Of a DNA stretch of 64,000 bases, positions 34,888 to 43,464 are shown piece by piece. Each line of letters opens with the position of its first letter. Position 1 is the stretch's first letter. The stretch comes from Hyphomicrobiales bacterium. GTDB lineage: Bacteria > Pseudomonadota > Alphaproteobacteria > Rhizobiales > Rhizobiaceae. The notes below the pieces were generated by a model. That model had not been told where the DNA came from, ran no database searches, and saw nothing but the letters and a program-made list of their open reading frames with translations. The stretch spans positions 124,001 to 188,000 of the forward strand of contig UCGV01000001.1 in assembly GCA_900471925.1 (NCBI GenBank), given 5' to 3'. Made by a program: the position numbers and the translations under genes.

Positions 34888-35850
34888 TCAAGCCGCTTCG
34901 GCGCAAATCCCCGCCTGGCACCCCGAAGCGATCAAAACCTTGTCCGCCACTTCCACGAACAAGCGCCGGAACCATGCTGCACGCTCATCGGCCCTGTCCA
35001 CGCGCCGGTAGAGCATGGACACTGAATCGGCCGGCAACTCGATCGGCGGCATCGATGCTTCGAGGTCGTGAAGCTGTGCCATGCAGCGGCCAAGCGATTC
35101 CGGCACGATGGCGATCGCCGGCATGGCCCTGAGTGCGGGTGGTATTGCCGAATATCGGGGAACGGTCGCCACTACGTTGCGGGTGAGGCCGGCTCTGTCG
35201 AGTGCGATATCGACGGCCGTGGTCGCGCTGCCAACGAGGGAGGTCGTGATATGCGGCGCCCTGACAAAATCGTCCAGGCTGAGCGGTGGCTTCAATGGCA
35301 GTTGCTGCGGATCGTAAATGGCAATCGAGCATTGCTCGAAGAGCGGCATCCGCACATGCCACGAGGCCGGTTCCTCATGCACGGAGACGCTGAATTCGAA
35401 GGCGCCATCATCCAGCATCTGCGCTATGTCACGCTTGTCGGCGGCAATACCGACCAGACGTGCTCCCGGTGCAAACTGGCGCAATTTCGCTACCAGTGGG
35501 CCGAAGAAGGCGGTCTCCAGATTGTCGCACATGCCGATGCGAAACTCACCCTGCCAGGTTGAGGGATCGAAGCTTGCGGGCGGGCGGATCGCCCGTTCGA
35601 GGCCAGAAAGTGCATCTTCGATCGCCGGTGCGATGGCAAGCGCCCGTGCAGTCGGCTGCAAACCGCGGCCGACACGCACGAAGAGTTCGTCATCCAGCGC
35701 CTCACGTAGACGCTTCAGCGCAGCCGAAAGCCCGGGCTGGCCAAGCAGCAGCCTTTCGGCCGCACGGCTGACATTGCGCTCCTGCATCAGCACCGAAAAG
35801 GCGAGCAGCAGGTTCAGGTCGATTTTGCGAAGGATAGCATCATTCATCAT
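34888..35850 (-). CDS. LysR family transcriptional regulator
   Basis: 320 residues. The HTH reads LRKIDLNLLLAFSVLMQERNVSRAAERLLLGQPGLSAALKRLRE (residues 7-50), of the NodD/SyrM-like subgroup in which the first strand is KIDLNLL. Effector domain from about residue 95. It is divergent from the MFS gene at 35974 with a 123-bp gap that carries an inverted repeat, which makes that transporter its likely target. Confidence 0.92.
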   Translation of the reverse strand: MMNDAILRKIDLNLLLAFSVLMQERNVSRAAERLLLGQPGLSAALKRLREALDDELFVRVGRGLQPTARALAIAPAIEDALSGLERAIRPPASFDPSTWQGEFRIGMCDNLETAFFGPLVAKLRQFAPGARLVGIAADKRDIAQMLDDGAFEFSVSVHEEPASWHVRMPLFEQCSIAIYDPQQLPLKPPLSLDDFVRAPHITTSLVGSATTAVDIALDRAGLTRNVVATVPRYSAIPPALRAMPAIAIVPESLGRCMAQLHDLEASMPPIELPADSVSMLYRRVDRADERAAWFRRLFVEVADKVLIASGCQAGICAEAA

Positions 35851-35854
35851 TATC

Positions 35855-35876
35855 AGTAATACCTGACATCGTTACT
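35855..35876. promoter_or_regulatory. Inverted repeat in the LysR/MFS promoter gap
   Basis: AGTAA (35855-35859) and TTACT (35872-35876) with a 12-bp spacer, 5 bp upstream of the LysR start. Its position suits autoregulation and activation of the divergent MFS gene, but it is short and does not match T-N11-A exactly. Confidence 0.35.
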
Positions 35877-35973
35877 ATCAATTTGCAATGGGGTTGGAAG
35901 CTGTACATTTTCTCGTTCCCTGCCGCCGGCCAGCCTCCCGGCAAAGGCGGCAGCAAAGAAGGAACTGAGATAG

Positions 35974-37374
35974 ATGACCAATTCCCCATCTCCGCGCGGA
36001 GCCGGCCTGGCGTTGCTGCTGCTCTGCGCTGCGAACTTCCTTGACGCCATGGATGTTTCCACCATCGGGGTCGCCCTGCCTGCCATTCAGACCGAACTTG
36101 GTATGCCGGCAACTTCGCTTCAATGGGCCGTCAGCGCCTATGTGCTGGGCTATGGCGGATTCCTGCTGCTCGGCGGTCGTGTCGCTGACCTCTTCGGCCA
36201 CCGCCGCGTCTTCCTCTGGTCGCTCGGCATATTCGCTGCTGCCAGCATCGCTGGCGGTTTCGTCGATAGCGGTCCGACGCTGATCGCCGCTCGTCTGGTC
36301 AAGGGCATCGCCGCCGCCTTCACCGCGCCCGCGGCTCTCGCTTTGCTGCTCTCCGTCTTCGGCGAGGGCGAAAAGCGGGCAAAGGCGCTCGGCGTCTTCG
36401 CCTCGACGGGCGCCACCGGCTTCGTGCTCGGCATGGTGCTTGGCGGCGCAGCCACCATCGTCAGCTGGCGCGCAACGCTCGTCATGGGCGCTCCGGTCGC
36501 GATCCTCGCGCTTGCGATCGCTCCCTTCGTTCTGCCGGCGGATCAGAGCCGCGGCGAGGTGCGCAAGCATTTCGACTGGGCTGGTGCGCTGACGATTACT
36601 CCCGGTCTGCTGCTCTTTGTCTTCGGCATCACCAATGCCGCAGCCGCTGGCTGGAATGACTTCTTCACCTGGGGCTCGCTCGTTGCCTCCGTGGTGCTGA
36701 TCGCGCTCTTCCTGATCGTGGAATCACGCCATGCCGATCCGATGGTGCCGCTGCACATCTTCCGCAAGGCCAAGCTCAGCCATGCCAATGCCATCGCCGC
36801 CTTGTTCCAAGGAGCCTATGTCGGCTTCCAGTTCATCGCGACACTTTACTATCAGGATGTTATCGGCTGGTCGGCCTTCGCCACTGGCTTCTGCTTCGCC
36901 TTCGGCGGCGTCTGCGTCATGTTCCTGGCACCGCGTTTTGCGACCGTTGCGCAGAACCGTGGCACGACGGGTCTGATGGCCGTCGGCGTCGGTCTGCAAG
37001 CCACGAGCTATATCCTTTGGGTGGCTTTGGTCGGTCATATCGATCCGATCATTCTGGTCGCCTTGAACCAGATCCCGCTCGGCGTCGGTTATGCCATGAC
37101 CTATCCGGCGATCCAGGTGGCTGCACTTTCGGATGTCGAAGAAGACAAGTCCGGTCTTGCCTCCGGTCTGCTCTTCGCCTCCTTCCAGATCGGCGGCGGT
37201 ATCGTGTTGGCAGCTGCTTCGGCGATTTTCGCCGCGGCTCCGCATTTCGGTTGGGACCCCTACGTTGGCGGCATCGTCTTCGTGGCGATCCTGACGGTGC
37301 TGATCACCCTGCTTGCCGCTGTCGGCCCGAAGACTGCAACCCTGCGCCAGCAAGCTTATCAGGCCGCCGAATGA
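35974..37374 (+). CDS. MFS transporter, DHA2-like
   Basis: 466 residues with 12-14 predicted transmembrane helices. FLDAMDVSTIGVALPAIQTELG (helix 1) and GGRVADLFGHRRVFL (motif A after helix 2) are typical of the drug:proton antiporter families; GFVLGMVLGGA holds the antiporter-like motif C. Probable efflux of a toxic small molecule, controlled by the divergent LysR protein. A strong hairpin follows the gene. Confidence 0.9.
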   Translation: MTNSPSPRGAGLALLLLCAANFLDAMDVSTIGVALPAIQTELGMPATSLQWAVSAYVLGYGGFLLLGGRVADLFGHRRVFLWSLGIFAAASIAGGFVDSGPTLIAARLVKGIAAAFTAPAALALLLSVFGEGEKRAKALGVFASTGATGFVLGMVLGGAATIVSWRATLVMGAPVAILALAIAPFVLPADQSRGEVRKHFDWAGALTITPGLLLFVFGITNAAAAGWNDFFTWGSLVASVVLIALFLIVESRHADPMVPLHIFRKAKLSHANAIAALFQGAYVGFQFIATLYYQDVIGWSAFATGFCFAFGGVCVMFLAPRFATVAQNRGTTGLMAVGVGLQATSYILWVALVGHIDPIILVALNQIPLGVGYAMTYPAIQVAALSDVEEDKSGLASGLLFASFQIGGGIVLAAASAIFAAAPHFGWDPYVGGIVFVAILTVLITLLAAVGPKTATLRQQAYQAAE

Positions 37375-37381
37375 CGCAAAT

Positions 37382-37412
37382 TGCCCGCGCTGGTCCGGCG
37401 CGGGCATCCTTC
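37382..37412 (+). terminator. Terminator after the MFS gene
   Basis: TGCCCGCGC (37382-37390), 7-nt loop, GCGCGGGCA (37398-37406), then a T-rich tract TCCTTC. 9-bp perfect stem, 7 bp past the stop codon. Confidence 0.7.
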
Positions 37413-37437
37413 TTCAAGCGGTGATCGCAGCTTCGAA

Positions 37438-37929
37438 CTATAGGCTCGCGTTGAGATTTCCCCTGAGGCGGGTGAGCATTTCACGCATGGCGCCCATCTC
37501 TTCCAGCGTGCAGCCGATCGCTTCGCCGATCGACGACATGATCGTGTTGATCTCGGCCCGCATCGCCTGGCCCTTCGGCGTCAGCGATACGATGACCTGC
37601 CGCTCGTCCCGGGAATCGCGGGTACGCTTGATGAGGCCGTTCTGTTCCAGCCGCTTCAGGAGAGGGGACAGCGTGCCGGAATCAAGATCCAGCTGTTCGC
37701 CAATCGTCTTGACCGGCAGTTCCGCCTTTTCCCAGAGTACCAGCATGACGAGATATTGCGGATAGGTCAGTCCCACCTTGTCGAGGATGGGTTTGTAGGC
37801 GCGTGTAAAGGCATGCGCCGTCGCATAGACTGCGAAACAGAGCTGCTTGTCGAGCCGCTTTTCCTCTTCCGGTATCTCCATCACCTTCGCCGTCTTCGCC
37901 TTCATCTCTGCCATCCCTGAGGTCTTCAT
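37438..37929 (-). CDS. ohrR: Organic peroxide sensor repressor OhrR
   Basis: 163 residues from the ATG at 37929; internal ATGs at 37914, 37905 and 37881 are alternatives because the GAGGA before 37929 is only two bases away. A MarR-family protein with the OhrR hallmark LDKQLCFAVY, whose cysteine is oxidised by organic hydroperoxides, releasing DNA. The winged helix is seen in LTYPQYLVMLVLWEK...LDSGTLSPLLKRLE and the wing RDSRDERQV. It is divergent from ohr across 112 bp with candidate OhrR sites. Confidence 0.95.
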   Translation of the reverse strand: MKTSGMAEMKAKTAKVMEIPEEEKRLDKQLCFAVYATAHAFTRAYKPILDKVGLTYPQYLVMLVLWEKAELPVKTIGEQLDLDSGTLSPLLKRLEQNGLIKRTRDSRDERQVIVSLTPKGQAMRAEINTIMSSIGEAIGCTLEEMGAMREMLTRLRGNLNASL

Positions 37930-37952
37930 TGTCCTCTTTTCGAATTCCGAAT

Positions 37953-37988
37953 GCAATTTGCAAAATTCACTTGCGTACAATTTAATTG
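37953..37988. promoter_or_regulatory. Probable OhrR operators
   Basis: CAATTTAATTG (37978-37988) is an 11-bp palindrome inside TACAATTTAATTG, close to OhrR boxes known from Xanthomonas, Agrobacterium and Bacillus (TACAATT-type half-sites). A second element GCAATTTGC (37953-37961) lies 17 bp away. Both sit between the ohrR and ohr starts and would control both genes. Confidence 0.7.
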
Positions 37989-38041
37989 CGCGTTATTAAA
38001 AACTCAACCCGAACGAACGGGGCCAACCAAAGGAGATTGTC

Positions 38042-38464
38042 ATGCCTATTCTCTATACGACCAAAGCTTCCGCCACCGGTGGACGCGCAGGCCGCGCCGT
38101 TTCCGAAAACGGTGTTCTCGACGTCACGCTCACCGTGCCGAAGGAACTCGGCGGCGACGGCGCAACCGGCACCAATCCCGAACAGCTCTTTGCAGCCGGC
38201 TACTCGGCTTGCTTCCTCGGTGCCTTGAAATTTGTGGCCGGTAAGGAAAAGGTCAAGATTCCGGAAGAGACGACGGTTTCCGCAACGGTTGGCATCGGCC
38301 CGCGCGAAGATGGTACCGGCTTTGGCATCGAAGTGGCTCTGACGGTCAACATCCCGGGTGTCGATCGCGAAACTGCTGAAAAGCTCGCCGCAGCGGCCCA
38401 CATCGTTTGCCCCTACAGCCACGCCATGCGCACCTCGACCGAAGTTCCGGTCACGGTTGCCTGA
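38042..38464 (+). CDS. ohr: Organic hydroperoxide resistance peroxiredoxin Ohr
   Basis: 140 residues, the usual Ohr length. It starts LYTTKASATGGRAG and contains the two catalytic cysteines in YSACFLGAL (about 60) and VCPYSHA (about 124). It reduces organic hydroperoxides to alcohols using a lipoylated protein as reductant. AAGGAGA precedes the ATG. It is divergent from ohrR, its repressor. Confidence 0.97.
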   Translation: MPILYTTKASATGGRAGRAVSENGVLDVTLTVPKELGGDGATGTNPEQLFAAGYSACFLGALKFVAGKEKVKIPEETTVSATVGIGPREDGTGFGIEVALTVNIPGVDRETAEKLAAAAHIVCPYSHAMRTSTEVPVTVA

Positions 38465-38485
38465 TCAATTTGCAGCGTCTGCGTG

Positions 38486-38527
38486 CAGTTCCAGCAAAAG
38501 TGTGTTGCGGTTCTGCGTTCGGAACTG
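38486..38527. repeat. Dispersed 42-nt palindromic repeat, copy 1
   Basis: CAGTTCC (38486-38492) pairs with GGAACTG (38521-38527); the interior CAGCAAAAGTGTG...GCGGTTCTGCG resembles copy 2 at 43465-43506, where the arms are CAATTCC/GGAATTG. Same length of 42 nt and a compensated base change. It resembles small intergenic palindromic repeats common in rhizobial genomes. It lies between ohr and its terminator. Confidence 0.7.
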
Positions 38528-38540
38528 CGTAAAGCAAAAA

Positions 38541-38571
38541 ACAAAGGCCGGGGCATTGCTCCGGCCTTTTT
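38541..38571. terminator. Terminator between ohr and the cytochrome c peroxidase gene
   Basis: AAAGGCCGGGGC (38543-38554), loop ATT, GCTCCGGCC (38558-38566), then TTTTT. One G-U pair in a 9-bp stem, with T and A tracts on both sides, so probably bidirectional. Confidence 0.85.
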
Positions 38572-38573
38572 CG

Positions 38574-39872
38574 TTAGTGCGCTGCTTCTTGTGTCGGACC
38601 GGGGAGTTGGTCGGCATCCGTTAAAGTGCCAAGGAAGGCGACGATGTCGTCGATTTCCGATTCCGTCAGCGCCGGTGGGTCGCCCGGCTTGCGGCCGAAG
38701 GGCGGATCCTGATTGAGATTGCCCCAGTAAGCCTGCGGGACGTCGTCATATTTGCGGATCGTGCCGTCCGCATTCTTCGGATACCAGCGGCCGGGATCGC
38801 TGTCGCGCGTGGCGTAGAAGGACACGACATCACGCAGCGAATGGAAATAGCCATTGTGGAAGAAGCTCTTCTTCAGGGCGACATTGCGCAGTGTTGGCGT
38901 GCGAAACAGACCGCAATATTCGGAACGGTTCTTGAAGTCGGTGCGCTCGGGGCCGCAAAGGCCGAGATCGTGATAGTTCGGATCGCTATTTGCCGGGATC
39001 GCCATATTGCGCGGTACCGCCAGCCCGAGGAAGCCGAAATCGGAAAATTGCGGCGGCTCGCCGTCATTGGCGGGTTCGCTGAGGTGACAGCTCGAACAGT
39101 TGCCCTTGGCCGGATCTTCGAAGAGTTCGCGACCATGCAGTTCCTGCGCCGTCAGCATACCCTTGCCGGCAAGAAAGGCATCATATCGGCTGGAATAGGG
39201 ATAGAAATCCGCACGGCTCTGCTCGAACGTGCTGAGCGCCTCGACCGCACCCTGAAAAGCGTCCTTGGTATTGCCGAAGACATCCTGCCCGAAAATCTCG
39301 CGGAAATCCGCCGCATAGGGTGCCTTGCTGAGCGAAGCGACGACCTGGGCTTCGTCCTTGTTGCCCATTTCAAAGGGCGACAGCAGCGGGATTTTCGCCT
39401 GGTCGTAGCCGTGGTCCACGCGCCCATCCCAGGTCAGGCCACCTGTCGGCCCGTTATCGACGCTCTCGTCGCCCTCATCCTCGGAATCGTAGAAATGCTC
39501 GGTGAAGGCGGGCACTGCCTGCAGATAGCGCAGCGTCGGCACGGCGCGCATGCCCGGCTGGTCCATATGCGGCCCGCCAATTTCAACGGGCGTGGCGGCA
39601 TCAGGCGCAAAACCACGGTGTGGATCGTGGCAGGAGGCGCAGGCCTGCACGCCCGAGGCCGACAGTGAGGCATCGAAGAACATCTTGCGGCCGAGCTCCG
39701 TCAGCGCCTCGGCCCGCGCATAGGCCTCAGTGCGTGACATCGGGCCGGGATGCACGCCGCCCGTGACGGCCGCGCTGCTTTGCCGCAGGGGAAGAAGGCT
39801 GAATCCGAGCGCTGTCGCCATCAAACCAAGCGCCAGACCAGACCGCAGCAGCCAGATATTCCATGTCGCCAT
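38574..39872 (-). CDS. Di-haem cytochrome c peroxidase family protein
   Basis: 432 residues. N-terminal signal or anchor (residues 5-35), then two c-type haem sites: CASCH (about residue 79) and CSSCH (about 257). MauG/CcpA-type motifs are seen around LGRKMFFDASLSASGVQACASCHDPHRGF and RTPTLRNVALKKSFFHNG (typical of the second domain). It works in the periplasm, reducing peroxide with electrons from cytochromes, or as a MauG-like oxidase. It is divergent from the AcpA-type gene. The true electron donor is unknown. Confidence 0.92.
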   Translation of the reverse strand: MATWNIWLLRSGLALGLMATALGFSLLPLRQSSAAVTGGVHPGPMSRTEAYARAEALTELGRKMFFDASLSASGVQACASCHDPHRGFAPDAATPVEIGGPHMDQPGMRAVPTLRYLQAVPAFTEHFYDSEDEGDESVDNGPTGGLTWDGRVDHGYDQAKIPLLSPFEMGNKDEAQVVASLSKAPYAADFREIFGQDVFGNTKDAFQGAVEALSTFEQSRADFYPYSSRYDAFLAGKGMLTAQELHGRELFEDPAKGNCSSCHLSEPANDGEPPQFSDFGFLGLAVPRNMAIPANSDPNYHDLGLCGPERTDFKNRSEYCGLFRTPTLRNVALKKSFFHNGYFHSLRDVVSFYATRDSDPGRWYPKNADGTIRKYDDVPQAYWGNLNQDPPFGRKPGDPPALTESEIDDIVAFLGTLTDADQLPGPTQEAAH

Positions 39873-39937
39873 TTCAGGGATTCCAATGAGTTAACATTGT
39901 CCAGCACCATGATCGAACCTGACTGCAACAGATTGAT

Positions 39938-39968
39938 GACGCGCGCCTTCCGGCCGCAGGCGCGCGTC
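39938..39968. other. Strong hairpin in a divergent promoter region
   Basis: GACGCGCGCC (39938-39947) and GGCGCGCGTC (39959-39968) pair perfectly with an 11-nt loop. It lies between divergent start codons, where a terminator is not needed; it would form in the leader of either transcript. The 211-bp gap holds no other recognised element. Confidence 0.5.
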
Positions 39969-40083
39969 ACACAATGTCACAAAGTTGATAGACGTCGGGA
40001 ATAGCGTCGTGGTTGCGCTTGGCCCATCCACATCCGCCCGGCGCTCCTCTAGCCACGCCCCCTTAGCCATGAGGTATCCCGCC

Positions 40084-41628
40084 ATGACCAGACTGAATCT
40101 CCTTCGCAATCTTTTGCTGGCCGGCTCGGCCATGCTGCCGCTGATATCAGCCACGGCTGCGCAAGCCGCGCCTGCCGGCCTGGACAAGATCCAGAATATC
40201 GTCGTCATCTACGCCGAAAACCGCAGTTTCGATAACCTCTATGGCAGCTTTCCGGGCGCCAACGGCCTCGCCAATGTAAGCGAAAGCCAGGCACGGCAGC
40301 TCGATCGCGACGGCACGCCGCTTTCCGAACTGCCGCCGTCCTGGGGCGGCCTGACCGCCAAGGGTGTGACGCCCGCCATCACCGAGGCGCAGTCCGCTCA
40401 CCTTGCCAATGGCGTTTTCTCGATCGACGATCCCAAGGGCTTTGCACAGTCGACGAACGTTATCACGCGCGACCTCTGGCACCGCTTCTATCAGGAGCAG
40501 ATGCAGATCGATGGCGGCAAGAACGACAAATTCGTCGCCTGGGCCGACTCCGGCAATCTCGTCATGGGCCATTATGACGGCTCGATCCTGCCCATGTGGC
40601 AGGTCGCCAAGAAATACGTCATCGCCGACAACTTCTTCCAGGGCGGCTTCGGCGGCTCCTTCTTCAACCACTTCCAGCTGATCTGCGCCTGCGCGCCCTA
40701 CTATGCCGATGCCGACAAGAGCCCGGCCAAGCCGACGATTGCCAAGGTCGATTCCGATGGTATCTCGCTCACCCCTGCCGATAACGACCCGAAATCGGCT
40801 CTCGACGGCGCTCCAAAATTCGTCTCCGACGGCAACCTCACGCCCGACTTTTACGCCGTCAACACCATGCAGCCGCCCTACCAGCCGAGCGCCAACGCAC
40901 CGGCCAAGGATGGTGATGCCGCCTACGCCGATCCGTCGCAGCCGACGACATTGCCGCCACAGCATGAGATCACCATCGGCGACCTCCTGTCGCTGAAGGG
41001 CATCACCTGGGCCTGGTATGGCGGTGCGTGGCAGGCAGCCCTCGACGGCAAGAACGCTACGCCGGTGCCGAACTTCCAGTTCCACCACCAGCCCTTCAAC
41101 TATTTCGCCAACTTTGCGCCGGGCACGCCCGCCCGCGCCGAGCACCTGAAGGATGGCGGCCTCGGCGGCGAAGCCTTCATGAAGGATATCGACGACGGAA
41201 AGCTGCCGGCTGTCTCCTTCTACAAGCCGCAGGGCAACCTCAACGAACATGGCGGCTATGCCGATGTTTCGAGTGGCGACCAGCACCTTGCCGATCTGAT
41301 CTCGCATTTGGAGAACAGCCCGCAATGGAGCCACATGCTCGTCGTCGTCACCTATGACGAAAACGGCGGCTTCTGGGATCACGTCGCACCGCCGAAGGCC
41401 GACCGCTGGGGTCCGGGCAACCGTATCCCCGCCTTCATCGTCTCGCCTTATGCCAGGGGCGGCATGGTCGATCATACCCAGTATGACACGACTTCGATCC
41501 TGCGCCTGATCACCACCCGCTACGATCTGCCGGTTCTGCCGGGCCTGCTCGCCCGCGACAAGGCGCTGGCGCTGAACAACGAGCCGCCGATGGGCAACCT
41601 GACGGCCTCGCTCGACCTGACGCGCTGA
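40084..41628 (+). CDS. Acid phosphatase/phospholipase C family phosphoesterase (AcpA type)
   Basis: 514 residues from the ATG at 40084 (GAGG upstream); the frame extends to 39985 without support. Signal peptide with cleavage near AQAAPAG (about residue 28). The PF04185 phosphoesterase core starts IQNIVVIYAENRSFDNLYGSFPGANG, and ends with VVTYDENGGFWDHVAPP, giving metal and nucleophile residues as in Francisella AcpA and phospholipase C. Periplasmic or secreted. Substrate (phospholipid or phosphomonoester) cannot be told. Confidence 0.9.
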   Translation: MTRLNLLRNLLLAGSAMLPLISATAAQAAPAGLDKIQNIVVIYAENRSFDNLYGSFPGANGLANVSESQARQLDRDGTPLSELPPSWGGLTAKGVTPAITEAQSAHLANGVFSIDDPKGFAQSTNVITRDLWHRFYQEQMQIDGGKNDKFVAWADSGNLVMGHYDGSILPMWQVAKKYVIADNFFQGGFGGSFFNHFQLICACAPYYADADKSPAKPTIAKVDSDGISLTPADNDPKSALDGAPKFVSDGNLTPDFYAVNTMQPPYQPSANAPAKDGDAAYADPSQPTTLPPQHEITIGDLLSLKGITWAWYGGAWQAALDGKNATPVPNFQFHHQPFNYFANFAPGTPARAEHLKDGGLGGEAFMKDIDDGKLPAVSFYKPQGNLNEHGGYADVSSGDQHLADLISHLENSPQWSHMLVVVTYDENGGFWDHVAPPKADRWGPGNRIPAFIVSPYARGGMVDHTQYDTTSILRLITTRYDLPVLPGLLARDKALALNNEPPMGNLTASLDLTR

Positions 41629-41636
41629 TCGGTACT

Positions 41637-41670
41637 TTGCCCTCTCTCCATATGCGCGGGGAGGGGGCAA
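41637..41670. terminator. Stem-loop between convergent genes
   Basis: TTGCCCTCTCTCC (41637-41649) pairs with GGGGAGGGGGCAA (41658-41670) with two G-U pairs and an 8-nt loop. It sits between the AcpA-type and MarR stops. No T tract, so termination is inferred from position. Confidence 0.45.
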
Positions 41671-41674
41671 GCCA

Positions 41675-42121
41675 TCAGGCGAGATATTGCAGATCCCGCC
41701 TCAAGCCCTCGGCATTGCCGCCGGGCAATTTCTCCTCCAGCGCCGCATGCGTGCCTTCCCAGATCGGGAGCGCCTTCTGCAGCACTGACCGTCCCTCATC
41801 CGTCAGGCGAAGAAGACGGCCGCGCCGGTCTCGAGGGTTCGGCACCACATCCACATATCCCTTGCGCTGCAGCGGCTTCAGCGCTGCCGTCAGCGTCGTC
41901 TGGTCCATGGCAAGCAGGCTTGCGACAGGCCCCATTGGTGGCGGTTCCGGCCGATTCAGCGACATCAAGAGCGAAAACTGGCCGTTGGTCAGGCCGACGG
42001 GCCGTAGGGCATCGTCGAACAGTCTTGCGAGCGCCCGCGCCGCACGCTGCACATGCAGGCACAAGCATGTATCCCGCACCAGAAGCGTCGTGGAATAAGG
42101 AATCGTCACCGAGTTTGACAT
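41675..42121 (-). CDS. MarR family transcriptional regulator
   Basis: 148 residues. The winged helix includes LTNGQFSLLMSLNRP, VASLLAMDQTTLTAALKPLQRKGYV (recognition helix) and the wing PNPRDRRGRLLRLT. Cysteines in RDTCLCLHVQRAAR near residue 19 could sense oxidants, as in other MarR proteins; this is inference. A perfect palindrome 11 bp upstream of its ATG and the divergent operon DUF899-DUF1579-VOC suggest autoregulation and control of that operon. Confidence 0.9.
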   Translation of the reverse strand: MSNSVTIPYSTTLLVRDTCLCLHVQRAARALARLFDDALRPVGLTNGQFSLLMSLNRPEPPPMGPVASLLAMDQTTLTAALKPLQRKGYVDVVPNPRDRRGRLLRLTDEGRSVLQKALPIWEGTHAALEEKLPGGNAEGLRRDLQYLA

Positions 42122-42131
42122 GATCTACTTC

Positions 42132-42145
42132 TATTGATATCAATA
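42132..42145. promoter_or_regulatory. Probable MarR operator
   Basis: TATTGATATCAATA, a 14-bp perfect palindrome in the 89-bp gap between the MarR gene and the DUF899 gene, in an AT-rich stretch likely to hold the promoters. Assigned to the adjacent MarR protein by position. Confidence 0.65.
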
Positions 42146-42210
42146 TATTTAGTCAAGATGAGGAGAATGTCTGCCGTAAATGCTGGCCGCGCCGGAGGAG
42201 GGCGCCGATC

Positions 42211-42954
42211 ATGCTGAACAAGGTAACCGAAAATCCCGTCGTTTCCCGTGAAGAATGGCTCGAAGCCCGCCGCACCCTGCTCCAGAAGGAGAAAGAGGCA
42301 ACTCGCCTCAGAGACAGGCTGAATGCCGAGCGCATGGCCTTGCCCTGGGTGAAGGTGGACAAGGACTACACATTTCAGACGCCAACAGGTCCGAAATCGC
42401 TCGCCGACCTCTTCGATGGCCGCAGCCAGCTCATGGTCTACCATTTCATGTTTGGCCCCGAATGGGAGGCCGGCTGCACCGGCTGCTCCTTCCAGGCCGA
42501 TCATTTCGACGGCATGCTACCGCATCTCAACAATCACGACGTCACACTCGTCGCTGTCGCCCGTGCGCCACTTGCCAAGCTGGAAGCCTATAAGCAGCGC
42601 ATGGGCTGGAAATTCCCCTGGGTCTCGTCCTTCGGCAGCGATTTCAACTTCGATTATCACGTATCTTTCACACAAGAAGACCTTGCCAAGGATAAGGTCG
42701 TTTACAATTTCTCCGAAGTTGCGCCCTCGGACGCCAATGACGAACTGCCGGGACTTTCGGCCTTCTATAAAAATGACAAGGGCGAAGTGTTCCATACCTA
42801 CTCGAGCTATGCCCGAGGTGCGGAAGAAACGCTGGGAACGATGATGATCCTGGATCACGCACCCAAAGGCCGCAATGAAGACGCGACCATGGATTTCGTG
42901 AAGCGTCACGACGAATATGAGGAAAGCCCCCAAGCCTCATCCTGCTGCCACTAA
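42211..42954 (+). CDS. DUF899 family thioredoxin-like protein
   Basis: 247 residues. Matches DUF899: N-terminal helical region (REEWLEARRTLLQKEKEATRLRDRL), then a thioredoxin-like fold with GCTGCSFQADHFDG (about 90-103) where the two cysteines lie, DVTLVAVARAPLAKLEAYKQRMGWKFPWVSS. The C-terminus ends CCH. Enzyme activity is unproven; a redox or detoxification role is inferred. GGAGG precedes the ATG. First gene of the group under the MarR operator. Confidence 0.88.
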   Translation: MLNKVTENPVVSREEWLEARRTLLQKEKEATRLRDRLNAERMALPWVKVDKDYTFQTPTGPKSLADLFDGRSQLMVYHFMFGPEWEAGCTGCSFQADHFDGMLPHLNNHDVTLVAVARAPLAKLEAYKQRMGWKFPWVSSFGSDFNFDYHVSFTQEDLAKDKVVYNFSEVAPSDANDELPGLSAFYKNDKGEVFHTYSSYARGAEETLGTMMILDHAPKGRNEDATMDFVKRHDEYEESPQASSCCH

Positions 42955-42975
42955 CATCTTCAGGAGGAGAAGAAG

Positions 42976-43440
42976 ATGAAGACTGCAGAAGTGCTGAAGG
43001 AGCATGTTTTCCTGGAGAGGATGGTCGGGCGCTGGGCCGTCACCTCTTCAGACATGACAACGGAAAATCCTTGGGAGGAGACAGTGCGCTCCCTGCAGGG
43101 CATCTGGTTCGTTGCCGAAGGCAGCGGCGAGATGAGCGACGGCAAAGTGGCGACGACGATCCTCACTCTCGGCTACGATCCGGCCAAGGGCAAATATGTC
43201 GGCAGCTGGATCGGCTCGATGATGGATTACATGTGGACCTATGAGGGCGAGGTCGAGCCCTCGGGCAATGTGCTTACGCTCTATACCAAAGGCCCGGCAT
43301 TCGAAGGCGATGGCCTGACCGATTACCGTGAGCAGATCGCCTTCCTCGACGACAATATCAGAACCTTCACGTCGAGTGCCAAGGAGCCTGATGGCAGCTG
43401 GAAGCAGTTCATGGAAGCCAGATATACCCGCAAGAACTGA
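42976..43440 (+). CDS. DUF1579 family protein
   Basis: 154 residues, a beta-barrel-like domain typical of DUF1579 (VGRWAVTSS at the start, GSGEMSDGKVATTILTLGYDPAKGKYVGSWI in the middle). Function unknown; the family often sits near VOC and glyoxalase genes. It starts 21 bp after the DUF899 stop with a perfect AGGAGG and is surely co-transcribed. Confidence 0.87.
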   Translation: MKTAEVLKEHVFLERMVGRWAVTSSDMTTENPWEETVRSLQGIWFVAEGSGEMSDGKVATTILTLGYDPAKGKYVGSWIGSMMDYMWTYEGEVEPSGNVLTLYTKGPAFEGDGLTDYREQIAFLDDNIRTFTSSAKEPDGSWKQFMEARYTRKN

Positions 43441-43464
43441 AATCGCCGGGGTACATGCCGAGAG

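Noticed and set aside
39965..39981. A Pho box upstream of the AcpA-type phosphatase gene
   Set aside because: CGTCACA and TGTCACA resemble PhoB half-sites, but they are spaced by 10 bp instead of 11 and only one pair is present. Phosphate control is possible but not shown.
40147..41670. A 507-residue reverse-strand frame opposite the AcpA-type phosphoesterase gene
   Set aside because: Composition is typical of antisense frames in GC-rich DNA, while the forward frame has signal peptide and catalytic motifs. Similar shadows at 27176-28465 (reverse) and 47446-48564 (reverse) were dropped for the same reason.
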